The notes under the pieces: generated by a model
Databases searched by the model: none
What the model was told of the DNA's origin: nothing
Seen by the model: only the letters and a program-made list of their open reading frames with translations
Position numbers and translations under genes: made by a program
In this document: piece by piece, positions 25,640-34,522 of the stretch
How positions within the stretch are numbered: position 1 is the stretch's first letter
How the letters are laid out: each line of letters opens with the position of its first letter
NCBI RefSeq assembly: GCF_900269665.1
Contig: NZ_LT985361.1
Location: forward strand, 8,450,390-8,514,389
Direction: 5' to 3'
Origin: Nocardia suismassiliense
GTDB taxonomy: Bacteria > Actinomycetota > Actinomycetes > Mycobacteriales > Mycobacteriaceae
DNA: 64,000 nt

Positions 25640-28600
25640 ATGCGGCTGAATAGCGCGTTGGGTGAGCAGGCCACGGTATTCGAGCATCTGTGCCAGTTGG
25701 TCAGCCAGGAGTTGGCTGTACTGCTGATCGGGACGGCGGCAGAGTGGGTCCGCGTGTTGGGGTCCAATTACGACGGCGGTGCGGAAGCGATCGTGGGAAC
25801 GGCCGGTGGCCGCGTGCTGGCCGTGCAGGCCAAGGCCCATGCCGACCTCGGGAAGGAGGCTTCGGCGGTGGAGTCGTCGCTGCGCATGGTCCTGCGCACT
25901 CCAGACCATCGCGGCGTCACCGACTTCGCGTGGTGCTCACTGTTCGAGGATAATGTCGCGGCGCGCGGGAGAACGATCCGCGAGGCGGTCGCGAAATGCG
26001 AGAGCATCGCGTTGAGCGAGTTCGGCCGCGCTGTCAGGGTGCATTTTGTGCCGCTGACGCAGATCCGGCTCCTGGTCGAGCGGATGTCGGCGGAGTTGAC
26101 CCAGCTGTATTTCGGTGAGGTGGTGGTCTCGCGCGACGACATTGCGCTGCTGACGAAGTCGGCGTTGGTGGCGACACTGGACAAGGTGGCCGACCCCGGA
26201 GAATTCGGACTGCACTTCGAATCCGAACTCGAGTCTGTCCTGCACGTCTTCACTGGTGGGCCCCGACGGGCTGGGGGGATGTTCGACCGACTCGACGCCC
26301 TGCGTTACGAGTACTCGAACCGATATCGAGCGGTTCCAGACGTAGTGCGCGCGAAAATCTGCGCGGCCGCCGACTTCGCGCGATTGTCTTCGACCGTCGA
26401 GCAGCTTGCCAGCACGCCCGTCGACGAGTTGGCTCGAGCGCAGGAATTCGACGAGGTGTCCGATCATTTCGACACAGTGGGCCGCCATATCTCCGAGGCA
26501 GCCCGCCACCTCGATGGGGCAGACCGAGAACGCGATGACCGGGCTCGGTTTGAGAATGAGACCACATTTGCAACCCTGCGCGCCTTCTTGGACACCGCCC
26601 GCGCATTGGAGCGGGAAGTGTCGATGCTGAAAACCCTGGCGCGGTCGGTGGATGAACGATGCCTCATCGTGTCCGGTCGCTGGGGCACCGGAAAAACCTA
26701 TCACCTGGCTCGCCACATCGACGCGATTGCGCGTGCGGGTACACCGGTGCTGTTCGTGCGAGCCAAGTCGTTCACCAAGCCGGATACGGCGATCCTGGAG
26801 CAGGATTGGCGGCGACATCTTCCGGGTGCCGGATTGGGAGTCAATGCTTTCCTGGGCCTTCTCGACATCATCGGACACTGCTCGCAGCACCCGTTCATCG
26901 TGGCGATCGACGGGTTGAACGAGTGGCAGGTCGACGGCGATTACCGTGAACATCTCCGCCACCTCAGGCAGGCATTGGCCCGGTTCCGAAACATTCGCCT
27001 GATCGTCACCTGTCGCCGACCTGGTGCCTACCAACCCGACCTCGACCCGGTCGAATACTGGCATGCCGGTCCTGAAACAGCTGCAATGCGCCGTGCACTC
27101 GCCAGCTTCCTCAACATACCGTCGGTGTTTCACCTCGGCCCAGCCATGACCAATCCCCTGTCGGTACGGATCGCTGCCGTGGTCTTTTCGCACGAGAGAC
27201 TGACACAGCCCGGTGATCACCGGTTGCCGCTGCTGGCGCCCATCGAGTTATCGGATCTGCTTCGCCGCTGGGTCGAGGTGCTCGCCGACGAGTATCCCCA
27301 CCCACCACGAGCGGCGGTGCGCCAGCTCATCATCGAGACCATCGAGGTCCTCACCGACCACGGTGGGCAGATCACCCGCAGCGCGCTGGCCACGGCACTG
27401 CACGCTACCCGCACCGAAACCGACGCCCTGGTCGCGTACCTGATCGACCACGGCCTGTTGGAGGAGTCCGAGGTCGATCCGCATCAGGTCAGGTTCCGCT
27501 GGCAACGGGTCGAAGAGACAGCTCGAACGCGAATGCTCGTGCGCCGCGGTCGCGACGCAGTCCTGGCCGAGATACCCACCGACGTCGACGAGCGAACCGA
27601 CTTTTTGCGGCTGCTCGCTGCCCAATGTCCCGCCGAGCCGAATGTCGGCACCGAATTGCCTATCTGGTTGAGCCGACGAGTACCGGCAACGGAGCTGATG
27701 GCGGCGTTCAGCCAGACACTGCAGACCCGAACACTTCACAGCTACACGTCCGCGACACTTGAGCTCGCCGGCACGGCACTGCACGACCCGCAGTTGGGCT
27801 CGTACGTCTGTTTCGCAGCTCTGGCCAACGTCCTGGCCGGGCCCGATGCGGTGTCACCGGTATGGCTTGCCCGCACCCTGCAAACAATGCCCCCGGCACT
27901 GCGCTCTTCGGTGTGGCCGCGCGTGCTCGATGAATGCCTCGATCACGATGACGACGTCGAGATCCTGAGCGCCATCTACACCTGGATCACCACCACCCCA
28001 ATTCCTAAGGAGAACCGCACAGCGCTGGCCAACCTGCTGCTCTGGTGGAGCTGGTCACTTCGCAACAGGGAACTGCGCGAGTTCGCCACGCGCTGGTTGT
28101 GCGAAGAATTCCACACACACCCCGACCTGCTTGACGAATTGCTCGACGACCCTGACCTGTCACACGACGAACACCGCATCGAGATGCTGGTCACCGCGGT
28201 CCTCGGGGTGGAGCTACGCTGGCCCAGCTCAGCACCCGCACAACAGCTCACCGACACCCTTCTGGCGGCCGTGCGGCCGCAAATGTATCGAACCCTCGAA
28301 CTTTCGTATCGCCTGACTGACAGCGCGTTCCGCCGAACGGGACAGCAGGTGCCCGATTTCCAGGAGTACCTTCTCGGCGCTGAAGATATGCCCCGACGTT
28401 CGCGTCGATGGGGAGCCCACCGCCGACCGTGGACGCTCAGCGCTGTAGGAGCCGACGTCGTGGCGTTGTTCGAGGATGGTCAATCTCCCGACGGCAGCAG
28501 AGGCTATGAACGACTGCTGTGGAACTCGCTGGGAATCGGACCCAAGCAGCTGCGGCAGATGGGACAGCAGGTCAAGCCCAAGGGCCGATACCGCACGACA

Positions 28601-29467
28601 GCCGATGAACTCCTCAGCGACATCGTGCGTGAACGGTGGTATCTGCACCAAGCCGCCCGATATCGCATCGGAGGGTCGTGCTGGTCCGGCCACAGGTACG
28701 TGAAGGCCGGTTCGAAACAGAACCCGGCCTGCGCTCCCCGTCCTGGAGACCACATCCTGCGCCCCTTCCTCCACATCGACCCCACTGTGCCGCTGACCGC
28801 AGGAATCTGGCGCAGCTCCACCGCCAACGACCGCTGGTGGGTGGCCCCAGCTCACACCGACGATGTCTTGGACGCGACGGTGACCGACCCGGCAGGTACT
28901 CAGTGGATCATCATGAGAGCCAGCTTTCACTGGAGTGACCCCGCGCAATACGCTCCACCCCGCAGCGAGCTCTACTGGCTGGCACAGTCGAACACATTCC
29001 GATTCGCGCAGCCACGCCGTGACGGCATGCCGCACCCCGGCTACAGATCGAAACTCAACGTCCACATCAGCATGCAATTCTTCACACACCAGCCGGTAGC
29101 AGGCGCGCCGCCATCGCAGGGATTGTTCTTCGCCGACAGAGCCCGTGAATCGGACATTCGATACGAGCAATGGTGGGATGCGGTCCGCATCATGGACGAA
29201 TCCGGCACCGACATGCCCGACCACGAAGTAGCACAGCTACTCGGCGCGCAGTGGACAGGGGAAAATCTCGACTACCGCAGCAACGACGGCACGCTCGTCG
29301 TCACCGACCCGTCACTGCACACACCGGGACCTCGGGCGCTACTGGTACGACGGGACTACCTCCTCCACGCCCTGACCGCCGCGTCGCAACCATGCAGACT
29401 CGAAATCACGAGAACAGATCTGCTGACCAACACAAGGCAGCGCACCAAACAAGGCATCCAGCACTGA
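25640..29467 (+). CDS. Mrr-like nuclease / STAND NTPase, Avs-like candidate phage sensor
   Basis: A 1,275-residue single protein. Residues 8-160 resemble the Mrr-type nuclease fold: an N-terminal helix (VFEHLCQLVSQELAVLL), then NYDGGAEAIVG (Asp45/Glu49) and VLAVQAKAHA with the Q63-x-K65 pair. Residues about 330-600 form a P-loop NTPase: Walker A SGRWGTGKT (345-353), Walker B FIVAIDGLNEW (419-429) with the D-G-L-N-E form seen in STAND/NACHT sensors of the Avs type, and LIVTCRR (454-460) as sensor strand. Residues 600-870 are helical repeats. The last 400 residues hold an unrecognised Trp/Tyr-rich domain. The order nuclease-NTPase-long sensor is that of proteins that detect a phage protein, oligomerise and degrade DNA. 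Start ATG 25640 has a GGAGAGGGG site. Confidence 0.75.
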   Translation: MRLNSALGEQATVFEHLCQLVSQELAVLLIGTAAEWVRVLGSNYDGGAEAIVGTAGGRVLAVQAKAHADLGKEASAVESSLRMVLRTPDHRGVTDFAWCSLFEDNVAARGRTIREAVAKCESIALSEFGRAVRVHFVPLTQIRLLVERMSAELTQLYFGEVVVSRDDIALLTKSALVATLDKVADPGEFGLHFESELESVLHVFTGGPRRAGGMFDRLDALRYEYSNRYRAVPDVVRAKICAAADFARLSSTVEQLASTPVDELARAQEFDEVSDHFDTVGRHISEAARHLDGADRERDDRARFENETTFATLRAFLDTARALEREVSMLKTLARSVDERCLIVSGRWGTGKTYHLARHIDAIARAGTPVLFVRAKSFTKPDTAILEQDWRRHLPGAGLGVNAFLGLLDIIGHCSQHPFIVAIDGLNEWQVDGDYREHLRHLRQALARFRNIRLIVTCRRPGAYQPDLDPVEYWHAGPETAAMRRALASFLNIPSVFHLGPAMTNPLSVRIAAVVFSHERLTQPGDHRLPLLAPIELSDLLRRWVEVLADEYPHPPRAAVRQLIIETIEVLTDHGGQITRSALATALHATRTETDALVAYLIDHGLLEESEVDPHQVRFRWQRVEETARTRMLVRRGRDAVLAEIPTDVDERTDFLRLLAAQCPAEPNVGTELPIWLSRRVPATELMAAFSQTLQTRTLHSYTSATLELAGTALHDPQLGSYVCFAALANVLAGPDAVSPVWLARTLQTMPPALRSSVWPRVLDECLDHDDDVEILSAIYTWITTTPIPKENRTALANLLLWWSWSLRNRELREFATRWLCEEFHTHPDLLDELLDDPDLSHDEHRIEMLVTAVLGVELRWPSSAPAQQLTDTLLAAVRPQMYRTLELSYRLTDSAFRRTGQQVPDFQEYLLGAEDMPRRSRRWGAHRRPWTLSAVGADVVALFEDGQSPDGSRGYERLLWNSLGIGPKQLRQMGQQVKPKGRYRTTADELLSDIVRERWYLHQAARYRIGGSCWSGHRYVKAGSKQNPACAPRPGDHILRPFLHIDPTVPLTAGIWRSSTANDRWWVAPAHTDDVLDATVTDPAGTQWIIMRASFHWSDPAQYAPPRSELYWLAQSNTFRFAQPRRDGMPHPGYRSKLNVHISMQFFTHQPVAGAPPSQGLFFADRARESDIRYEQWWDAVRIMDESGTDMPDHEVAQLLGAQWTGENLDYRSNDGTLVVTDPSLHTPGPRALLVRRDYLLHALTAASQPCRLEITRTDLLTNTRQRTKQGIQH

Positions 29468-29475
29468 GTGTCGAC

Positions 29476-29742
29476 ATGAGCAGGGAGCAACCCGCACTTC
29501 GGTCACCGCCGATCACCAGGTTGGGAGCGGAATTCGACACGCAGCACACCGCTAGATACGGGCGTCGTTACTCATTCCGATGTCGTGGGCGGGGCCTGAA
29601 CGGCTTCCGAGAATGGCTACTCGCCCATCATGCTCGCCGTGAATGCAGCCTCGGCTGGTGGGCCTTGATCGAAGATATCGCGCTGCCGGACAAGGAATTC
29701 GGCGTCGACCGCACCTCTCGGAACAGGGAGTGCGCCTGCTAG
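29476..29742 (+). CDS. Short hypothetical protein, doubtful
   Basis: An 88-residue frame starting at ATG 29476, eight bases after the STAND stop. The middle reads protein-like (RYSFRCRGRGLNGFREWLLAHHARRE, LGWWALIEDIALPD) but ends in a basic tail. It may be the truncated remnant of another gene. No ribosome binding site is clear. Confidence 0.3.
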   Translation: MSREQPALRSPPITRLGAEFDTQHTARYGRRYSFRCRGRGLNGFREWLLAHHARRECSLGWWALIEDIALPDKEFGVDRTSRNRECAC

Positions 29743-29874
29743 CTGCGATCTTGAACTTCTCGACGTCTTCCTGGCCGAGCGCGAGACTGCGACGTAGCAC
29801 GCCAGGCCTGCTGCGGCACGGACCCGGATCAGTGCCGGGCAACCTACTGTGACGGCTTGCTAACGCAGTCAGGT

Positions 29875-31100
29875 CTAGACGCGGATACCCACCCGCTGGC
29901 TCAGCTCGCGGACATCGGTGCGCATGCCCGTCGGCGGTTTTTTCAACAGGTTCCGGAGCATGTCACGGGCGAACCCGTTGTATCGGATCGTCTCGGGCGC
30001 AGTCTGTTCCGACTTCACCAGCATCATCAGCGCCGCAGTGTTCTCATCGCGCTGCATGTAGGCACGGGCGACCTCGATGAAGTGGCGGCCACGACGGGGC
30101 ACGGACACGATACGGTCAGTATCGATCGAACGGGCAGCACGCAACGCCTCGCCGGGCTGGCGCAGTTCCACGCCGAGAGTTGTTGCGTGCGCGGCCATAA
30201 CCGGTTGGCAGAAGCTGGTCTGCACGTGCCGATACGTCGGGCCGAGCTGCCGAGCGATACGGCCGGCCCGCTCAAGGCCGCGCCAAGCATCGCCGGAGCG
30301 GCCCCGCCGGCCGTGGACGTAGGCGATCTCGAATTCCAGCGCGCCGACGATGCCGTGCCAATCATCGGGGGTCTCGGCGCGCTCGAGATAGGGAGTGATC
30401 TGGTCGATCACGTTGCAGGCCAGCGCAATCGCCTCTTCCCATCGCCCGGAATCACGTAAGGCTTGCACCATCGCCCAGGCGCTGCACGCGATGACATAGG
30501 GGTCGTCGGCCTCGTAGCCTTCGTTCACCGCGCGGTCGGCGACCATCCACACCAACTCGGGCGCGGGCTGGTACGCGACGTAGAAATCGGCCAGCTGGTA
30601 CACACCGGCCAGGGTCCGGCGCGCGGCGCGGCGGTCCTCGGCAGTACGTGCGGCGGCCTGGGCATCGCGGATCAACCAGGCAGTAGCGCACCCAACTGCG
30701 AGCGGTGATCGGGGCTGGAGTGGCGGATACGCCATGCCTTGCGCAGCCGCTCATCGAGATGGGCGACGCTGACCCGCCGATCACTGGGCGTGATGCGATA
30801 GTCGGTCAGCGCGGCCTGCACATCAGTGAGGGCCGCGTGGCGTTCGCCCGCGAACACCGTGACCGGCACGGCGTGATCGTCTCCGGTGAGCGTGGCGAGA
30901 TCATCCAGGTCGAGGACGCGGGCAATGCGCAACAACAACCCCAGGCTGGGAGTGCGTTGAATGTTGCCGTTCTCCAGCGCCTTCAACCATTCGGCGGACC
31001 GGCCGATCTGCGCGGCCAACACCGGCCGCGCCATGCCGACACGTTCCCGGTGCAGCCGGACCCGCTGTCCGATCTCGGTGGGAGTTGCTGAACCACTCAC
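29875..31100 (-). pseudogene. XRE-family regulator with TPR-like domain, frameshifted
   Basis: From GTG 31098-31100 (AGGAGG upstream) the frame reads SATPTEIGQRVRLHRERVGMARPVLAAQIGRSAEWLKALENG, an XRE helix-turn-helix, then AALTDYRITPSDRRVSVAHLDERLRKAWRIRHSSPDHRSQLGALLPG and stops near 30672. The matching continuation WLIRDAQAAARTAEDRRAARRTLAGVYQLADF is one frame off and runs to 29875 as helical tandem repeats (LERAGRIARQLGPTYRHVQTSF, LRQPGEALRAARSIDTDRI). A single missing base near 30673-30690 joins them. This is the actinobacterial HTH plus TPR regulator type common beside mobile elements. If the break is real, the regulator is lost. Confidence 0.75.
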
Positions 31101-31284
31101 GAGGACCACCTCCTGGTCGTGTTGTCACGACAATCGCCAGCGTAACGGCATTGGGGGTACGTTCGTACCCGTTCACGGCGTCGGCCGGGCATACGTTCCA
31201 CATTGCCCCGACGTCGGTTCGATCACCAGTCCCCGGCGTCGGGTGCACTCCAACACCGTTGCAAGGGACATGGAGACACCCGAC

Positions 31285-31461
31285 ATGGAAATCATCGTTG
31301 CCGCCACCATCATCGCGCTAGTGCTGGTTTTCCAGGCTGCTCACGCGCTGCCGGACGCCGAGCGCAGCCAGCGGCCGAAGCGGCTGACTGTCGCCGACAT
31401 TCAAGCGCGCCTGGCAGCCGAACCACCACACCCATACGTACCGATCAGCAGGAGGTGGTGA
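31285..31461 (+). CDS. Small single-span membrane protein of a mobile element
   Basis: A 58-residue protein from ATG 31285 (GGAGA upstream; ATG 31270 is the alternative). It begins with a hydrophobic segment (MEIIVAATIIALVLVFQAA) and ends in a basic stretch (RPKRLTVADIQARL). It is the first gene of a tight run of four to five small plus-strand genes ending in the integrase, a layout seen in actinobacterial integrative elements. Function unknown. Confidence 0.55.
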   Translation: MEIIVAATIIALVLVFQAAHALPDAERSQRPKRLTVADIQARLAAEPPHPYVPISRRW

Positions 31462-31464
31462 GCG

Positions 31465-31722
31465 ATGGCGTTCACCGAACCCGAGGCGAAAGTCCCTGGC
31501 GCACTGTCGAACCTCGACCCGCCGCACACGCTGACCGTGCGGCAACTCTGCCGCGCGACCCTACTGCCCGAGATCTCGGTCCATAGGGCGCTGCTGCGAC
31601 CGTCGCGCACCGGGCTGGCGATGGGCACCATGCAAGGTCCAGCACAGTGGCGCTGCACGGACCGTGGACGTCTCGCGATCACCCGACCGGTGTACCGCGA
31701 CTACGCAGGGATCCGACCATGA
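31465..31722 (+). CDS. Small hypothetical protein of a mobile element
   Basis: An 85-residue protein, ATG 31465 with GGAGG upstream. The text TLTVRQLCRATLLPEISVHRALLRPS could be a short helix-turn-helix followed by a beta hairpin (QGPAQWRCTDRGRLAITRPVY). It lies three bases after the previous gene and its stop overlaps the next start by four bases, so all three are translated together. Confidence 0.5.
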   Translation: MAFTEPEAKVPGALSNLDPPHTLTVRQLCRATLLPEISVHRALLRPSRTGLAMGTMQGPAQWRCTDRGRLAITRPVYRDYAGIRP

Positions 31723-32066
31723 GCAACTATGTGATCGGATTCCTACGACCGGCCGTGTCCGGCGACCGATGGCGTGAAGACGAGGCGCGGATCCACGCGC
31801 ATGCCGCGGAGCGCGGGTGGTCGGTGATCCTGGTGTACTACGGCGACCCGGACCGACCCGGCGGCGCGGTGATCAACCGCCTGATGAACCTCGCCTACAG
31901 CGAGCACGCCAACGGCGTGATCGCGCCGAGCGCAGACCATTTCGAACCTGACGACATCCCGGCACTCGTCAAGATCACCGAAGTGATCTGCATAGACACC
32001 GACACCAAATTCACCACCGCCAGTAACGACGGACAGGACCAGACCGGGCTGGTCAACCGGCGATAG
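31719..32066 (+). CDS. Resolvase-fold protein lacking catalytic residues
   Basis: A 115-residue protein whose ATG overlaps the previous stop (ATGA). The pattern YVIGFLRPAVSGDRWREDEARIHAHAAERGWSVILVYYGD then AVINRLMNLAYSEHANGVIAPSADHF resembles the N-terminal resolvase domain of serine recombinases (strand-turn-helix, helix, strand), but the catalytic serine position is not preserved (LRPAVSGDR in place of YxRxST) and there is no DNA-binding half. It is probably a regulatory or accessory relative of the integrase, as found in several Nocardia and Rhodococcus elements. The role is inferred. Confidence 0.5.
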   Translation: MSNYVIGFLRPAVSGDRWREDEARIHAHAAERGWSVILVYYGDPDRPGGAVINRLMNLAYSEHANGVIAPSADHFEPDDIPALVKITEVICIDTDTKFTTASNDGQDQTGLVNRR

Positions 32067-32383
32067 GCGTGTCACCCACCGCCGTGACTGCATCCAAAGC
32101 GCCCCAGGGACAAGAGAATCGCCCCTGGGGCGCTCTCCTGCGGCGACACCGATCGTTATTGAACCGTTTCGCACTGAAATGTCGAAATCGGGCCCCTTCT
32201 CGGCAGTTAACAGGCGCGACACCCCTATATGCCGGAACCCAGCGGATCCCGTGATTGATGCCGAACTTTGACCGCGGAACACGGAATTGCATCAATTCCG
32301 GTCCCGTACGCGGATAAACGCGGGTTCTCCTGCCAGTACAGGGTGACGCCACTCCAAACGCCGAACATCCCACAGGAGCCCCG
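32067..32383. other. Spacer with a terminator between small genes and integrase genes
   Basis: About 317 bp. It contains the hairpin at 32098-32134 and then the start region of the next genes; AGGAG lies before ATG 32384. Confidence 0.5.
32098..32134. terminator. Hairpin terminator
   Basis: AGCGCCCCAGGG (32098-32109) pairs with CCCTGGGGCGCT (32123-32134); perfect 12-bp stem, 13-base loop, 31 bases after the resolvase-fold gene. Confidence 0.75.
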
Positions 32384-32602
32384 ATGGAACGTCCCGAACC
32401 CGGAAAACACGCCCCGACCGGTACAGAACCCGCCAAGCCGCCTGCTCGTGACCGCGCCCATAAACGCTGGCACATCGACCGAGTAGACACCGAAGCGCTG
32501 ACCACCACCCAACACGACCATGCCGTCACCCTCCTCGCCGACCTCCTCACTGCATGGACCCACCGTCACCACACCGACAACGGCGAACGGAACGCCGCAT
32601 GA
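32384..32602 (+). CDS. Small protein upstream of the integrase
   Basis: A 72-residue protein, ATG 32384 with AGGAG upstream. Its second half (WHIDRVDTEALTTTQHDHAVTLLADLLTAWTHR) is a two-helix unit I recognise from many actinobacterial elements just upstream of the large serine recombinase. The stop overlaps a possible integrase start (ATG 32599) by four bases. It could be an excisionase or recombination factor, but that is unproven. Confidence 0.6.
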   Translation: MERPEPGKHAPTGTEPAKPPARDRAHKRWHIDRVDTEALTTTQHDHAVTLLADLLTAWTHRHHTDNGERNAA

Positions 32603-34350
32603 CACGCGGCTACCGAAATACCCGCCACACCAACACATTCGAAAACCGATCGAGCGACAATAGACCCGGCGGCGCACCCCGACGCCCGAACCAGAATTCC
32701 GTTCTGCCACAGTATGTTTCGGACGTCCACGTTTGCGAGAAGCGTGTATCAATGGGAAGGACCGGCAGCATGGCGGGCACCAAGAAATCCTCACCATCCC
32801 GTATCGCCACTGACGTTGCCGTATGGGGACAGGACGTCCGGGTAGGGACTTACACCCGCCGCCCCACCACCGAAGACAACCAGCCCTACTCCATCGAAGC
32901 CCAGGACGCCCGCCTGGACTCCTATATCGATTCCCAGCCCGGCTGGCGACACACCGCCAGCTTCACTGACGACGCATCCGGTGCCAGCACCGAGCGGCCA
33001 GGTCTGCAATGTGCCCTGCAAGCTGCGCGAGCCGGGGTCATCGACGTGCTCGTGGTCTACCGAGTCGACCGGTTCTCCCGCAACCTGCGTGACCTGGTCA
33101 CCCTGCTCGATGAACTCGACCGAGCCAAAGTCGTGTTCCGCTCCGCCACAGAACCATTCGACACCTCCACTCCTATGGGTCGCATGCTGGTGCAGATGCT
33201 GGGCATGTTCGCCCAGTTCGAACGCGACACCATCATCGACCGCGCCCTCGCAGGCATGGAACGCAAAGCCGCCAAAGGCAAATGGAAGGGCGGCAAACGA
33301 CCCTACGGCTACCGAGTCGACAAAACCACACAGACGCTAGTGGTCGAAGAAGCCGAAGCCGCGGTGGTGCGCATGATCTTCGACCTTTATTCCTGCCGCC
33401 GTCTCGGTGCCCGTGCCGTCGCCGCGGAGTTGAACACTCGCGGACATCGCGCCAGCACCGGCCGCGAATGGTCCGGCCACCACGTCCTGCGATCCTCAAC
33501 AGCCGGATCTACCTCGGCGAGTTAACCTTCCGCGGCACCACCGTCACCGACACCCACCCCGCCCTCATCGACACTGCAACCTTCGACCACGCCCAATCAG
33601 TGCTCGACGCACGCGGGGAATCCCACGCCCACCGCGTCGCCAACTCCTCGGACTACCTGCTGACCGGCCGCCTGCGCTGCCCACGCTGCGGGCGCGCCAT
33701 GATCGGCACCCGCGCCACCGGACGCTCCCGCACCTACACCTGCTTCAACCGCGCCCGCTACGACACCGACAAGTGCGACTTCACCCGCCTCGACGCCGAC
33801 TCCGTCGACGCCGCCATCCTCGAAGCCCTGGGCAAGTTCTACCGCACCCGCCACGATCTGATCCGCCGAGCCATCACCGCCCAGAAGCTCCACCATCACG
33901 ACTCGAGTAGCGGCACCCGCGCCGAACTCGCTGCCGTCTCTGCCGAACTCACCAAGGCCCAACAGGCGATCGACCGCTATCTGAACGCCTTCGAAAACGG
34001 CACCCTCGACCCCGAACTCCTCGCCGGACGACTCGGCGAATTGCGGACCAAGACAACCCAGCTCACTACCCGCCGCGACGAACTCACGATCACGCTCGAC
34101 AACGAACCTGTAGCCCCCGAGACCACCACGCTCGACGGCATCGCGGACCACATCGCGGAAATCATCGCAACCGGCAGCCGCACCCAAGCCAAGGCGCTGA
34201 TCGAGGCGCTCGTCGCCCAAGTCGCCATCACCGGCCCCGACCGCCTCGTCCCCACATACCGCATCCCCCAACCCGGAAACGACATTGGGGCTGGTACCGC
34301 TTCCGCGGTACCAGCCCCAATGGAGTCGGTTCGTGCAATGACACGATCGG
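32599..34350 (+). pseudogene. Large serine recombinase (integrase), inactivated
   Basis: The N-terminal resolvase domain reads VGTYTRRPTTEDNQPYSIEAQ, then FTDDASGASTERPGLQCAL, VYRVDRFSRNLRDL and GRMLVQMLGMFAQFERDTI. In relatives the first motif is YTR-I-S-T-DE; here the catalytic Ser codon is CCC (Pro). After TGREWSGHHVLR, at about 33492, a base is missing and the frame changes to ILNSRIYLGELTF, followed by the zinc ribbon RLRCPRCGRAM...TYTCFNRARYDTDKCDF and a long coiled coil (ELAAVSAELTKAQQAIDRYLNAF). The frame runs without stop into the tRNA, so the true end is uncertain. ATG 32770 with GGAAGG is the likelier start; ATG 32599 overlaps the previous gene. The element should no longer excise by itself. 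Confidence 0.85.
34284..34321. terminator. Perfect 17-bp hairpin next to tRNA-Ala
   Basis: ATTGGGGCTGGTACCGC (34284-34300) and its exact complement (34305-34321) with loop TTCC. It lies 29 bases beyond the tRNA 3' end and inside the 3' end of the integrase frame, so it probably terminates the tRNA transcript. Confidence 0.8.
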
Positions 34351-34423
34351 TGGAGCTAAGGGGAATCGAACCCCTGACCTTCTCGATGCGAACGAGACGC
34401 GCTACCAACTGCGCTATAGCCCC
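34351..34423 (-). tRNA. tRNA-Ala (anticodon CGC)
   Basis: On the minus strand a full cloverleaf of 73 nt can be folded. The acceptor stem GGGGCTA pairs with TAGCTCC and contains the G3-U70 pair that identifies alanine tRNAs; discriminator A. The D-arm is GCGC...GCGC with AGTTGGTA loop; the anticodon stem TCTCG/CGAGA holds loop TTCGCAT with anticodon CGC (codon GCG); the T-arm is AGGGG-TTCGAAT-CCCCT. CCA is not encoded. The 3' end faces the broken integrase, so the tRNA is the probable attachment site, though I could not find the second copy of its 3' end in the window. Confidence 0.95.
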
Positions 34424-34522
34424 GTGCGGCTCCGGGGAACCGCGCTCAGTCACTCTAGCAAAGGTTGTTGCGAGACTCCGAATCGGGCGGTTTACCTGGG
34501 ATTATGCGGAGTCACGCTGGTG

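Noticed and set aside
25207-25653. 148-residue frame upstream of the STAND gene
   Set aside because: No ribosome site, irregular composition, and it overlaps the STAND start.
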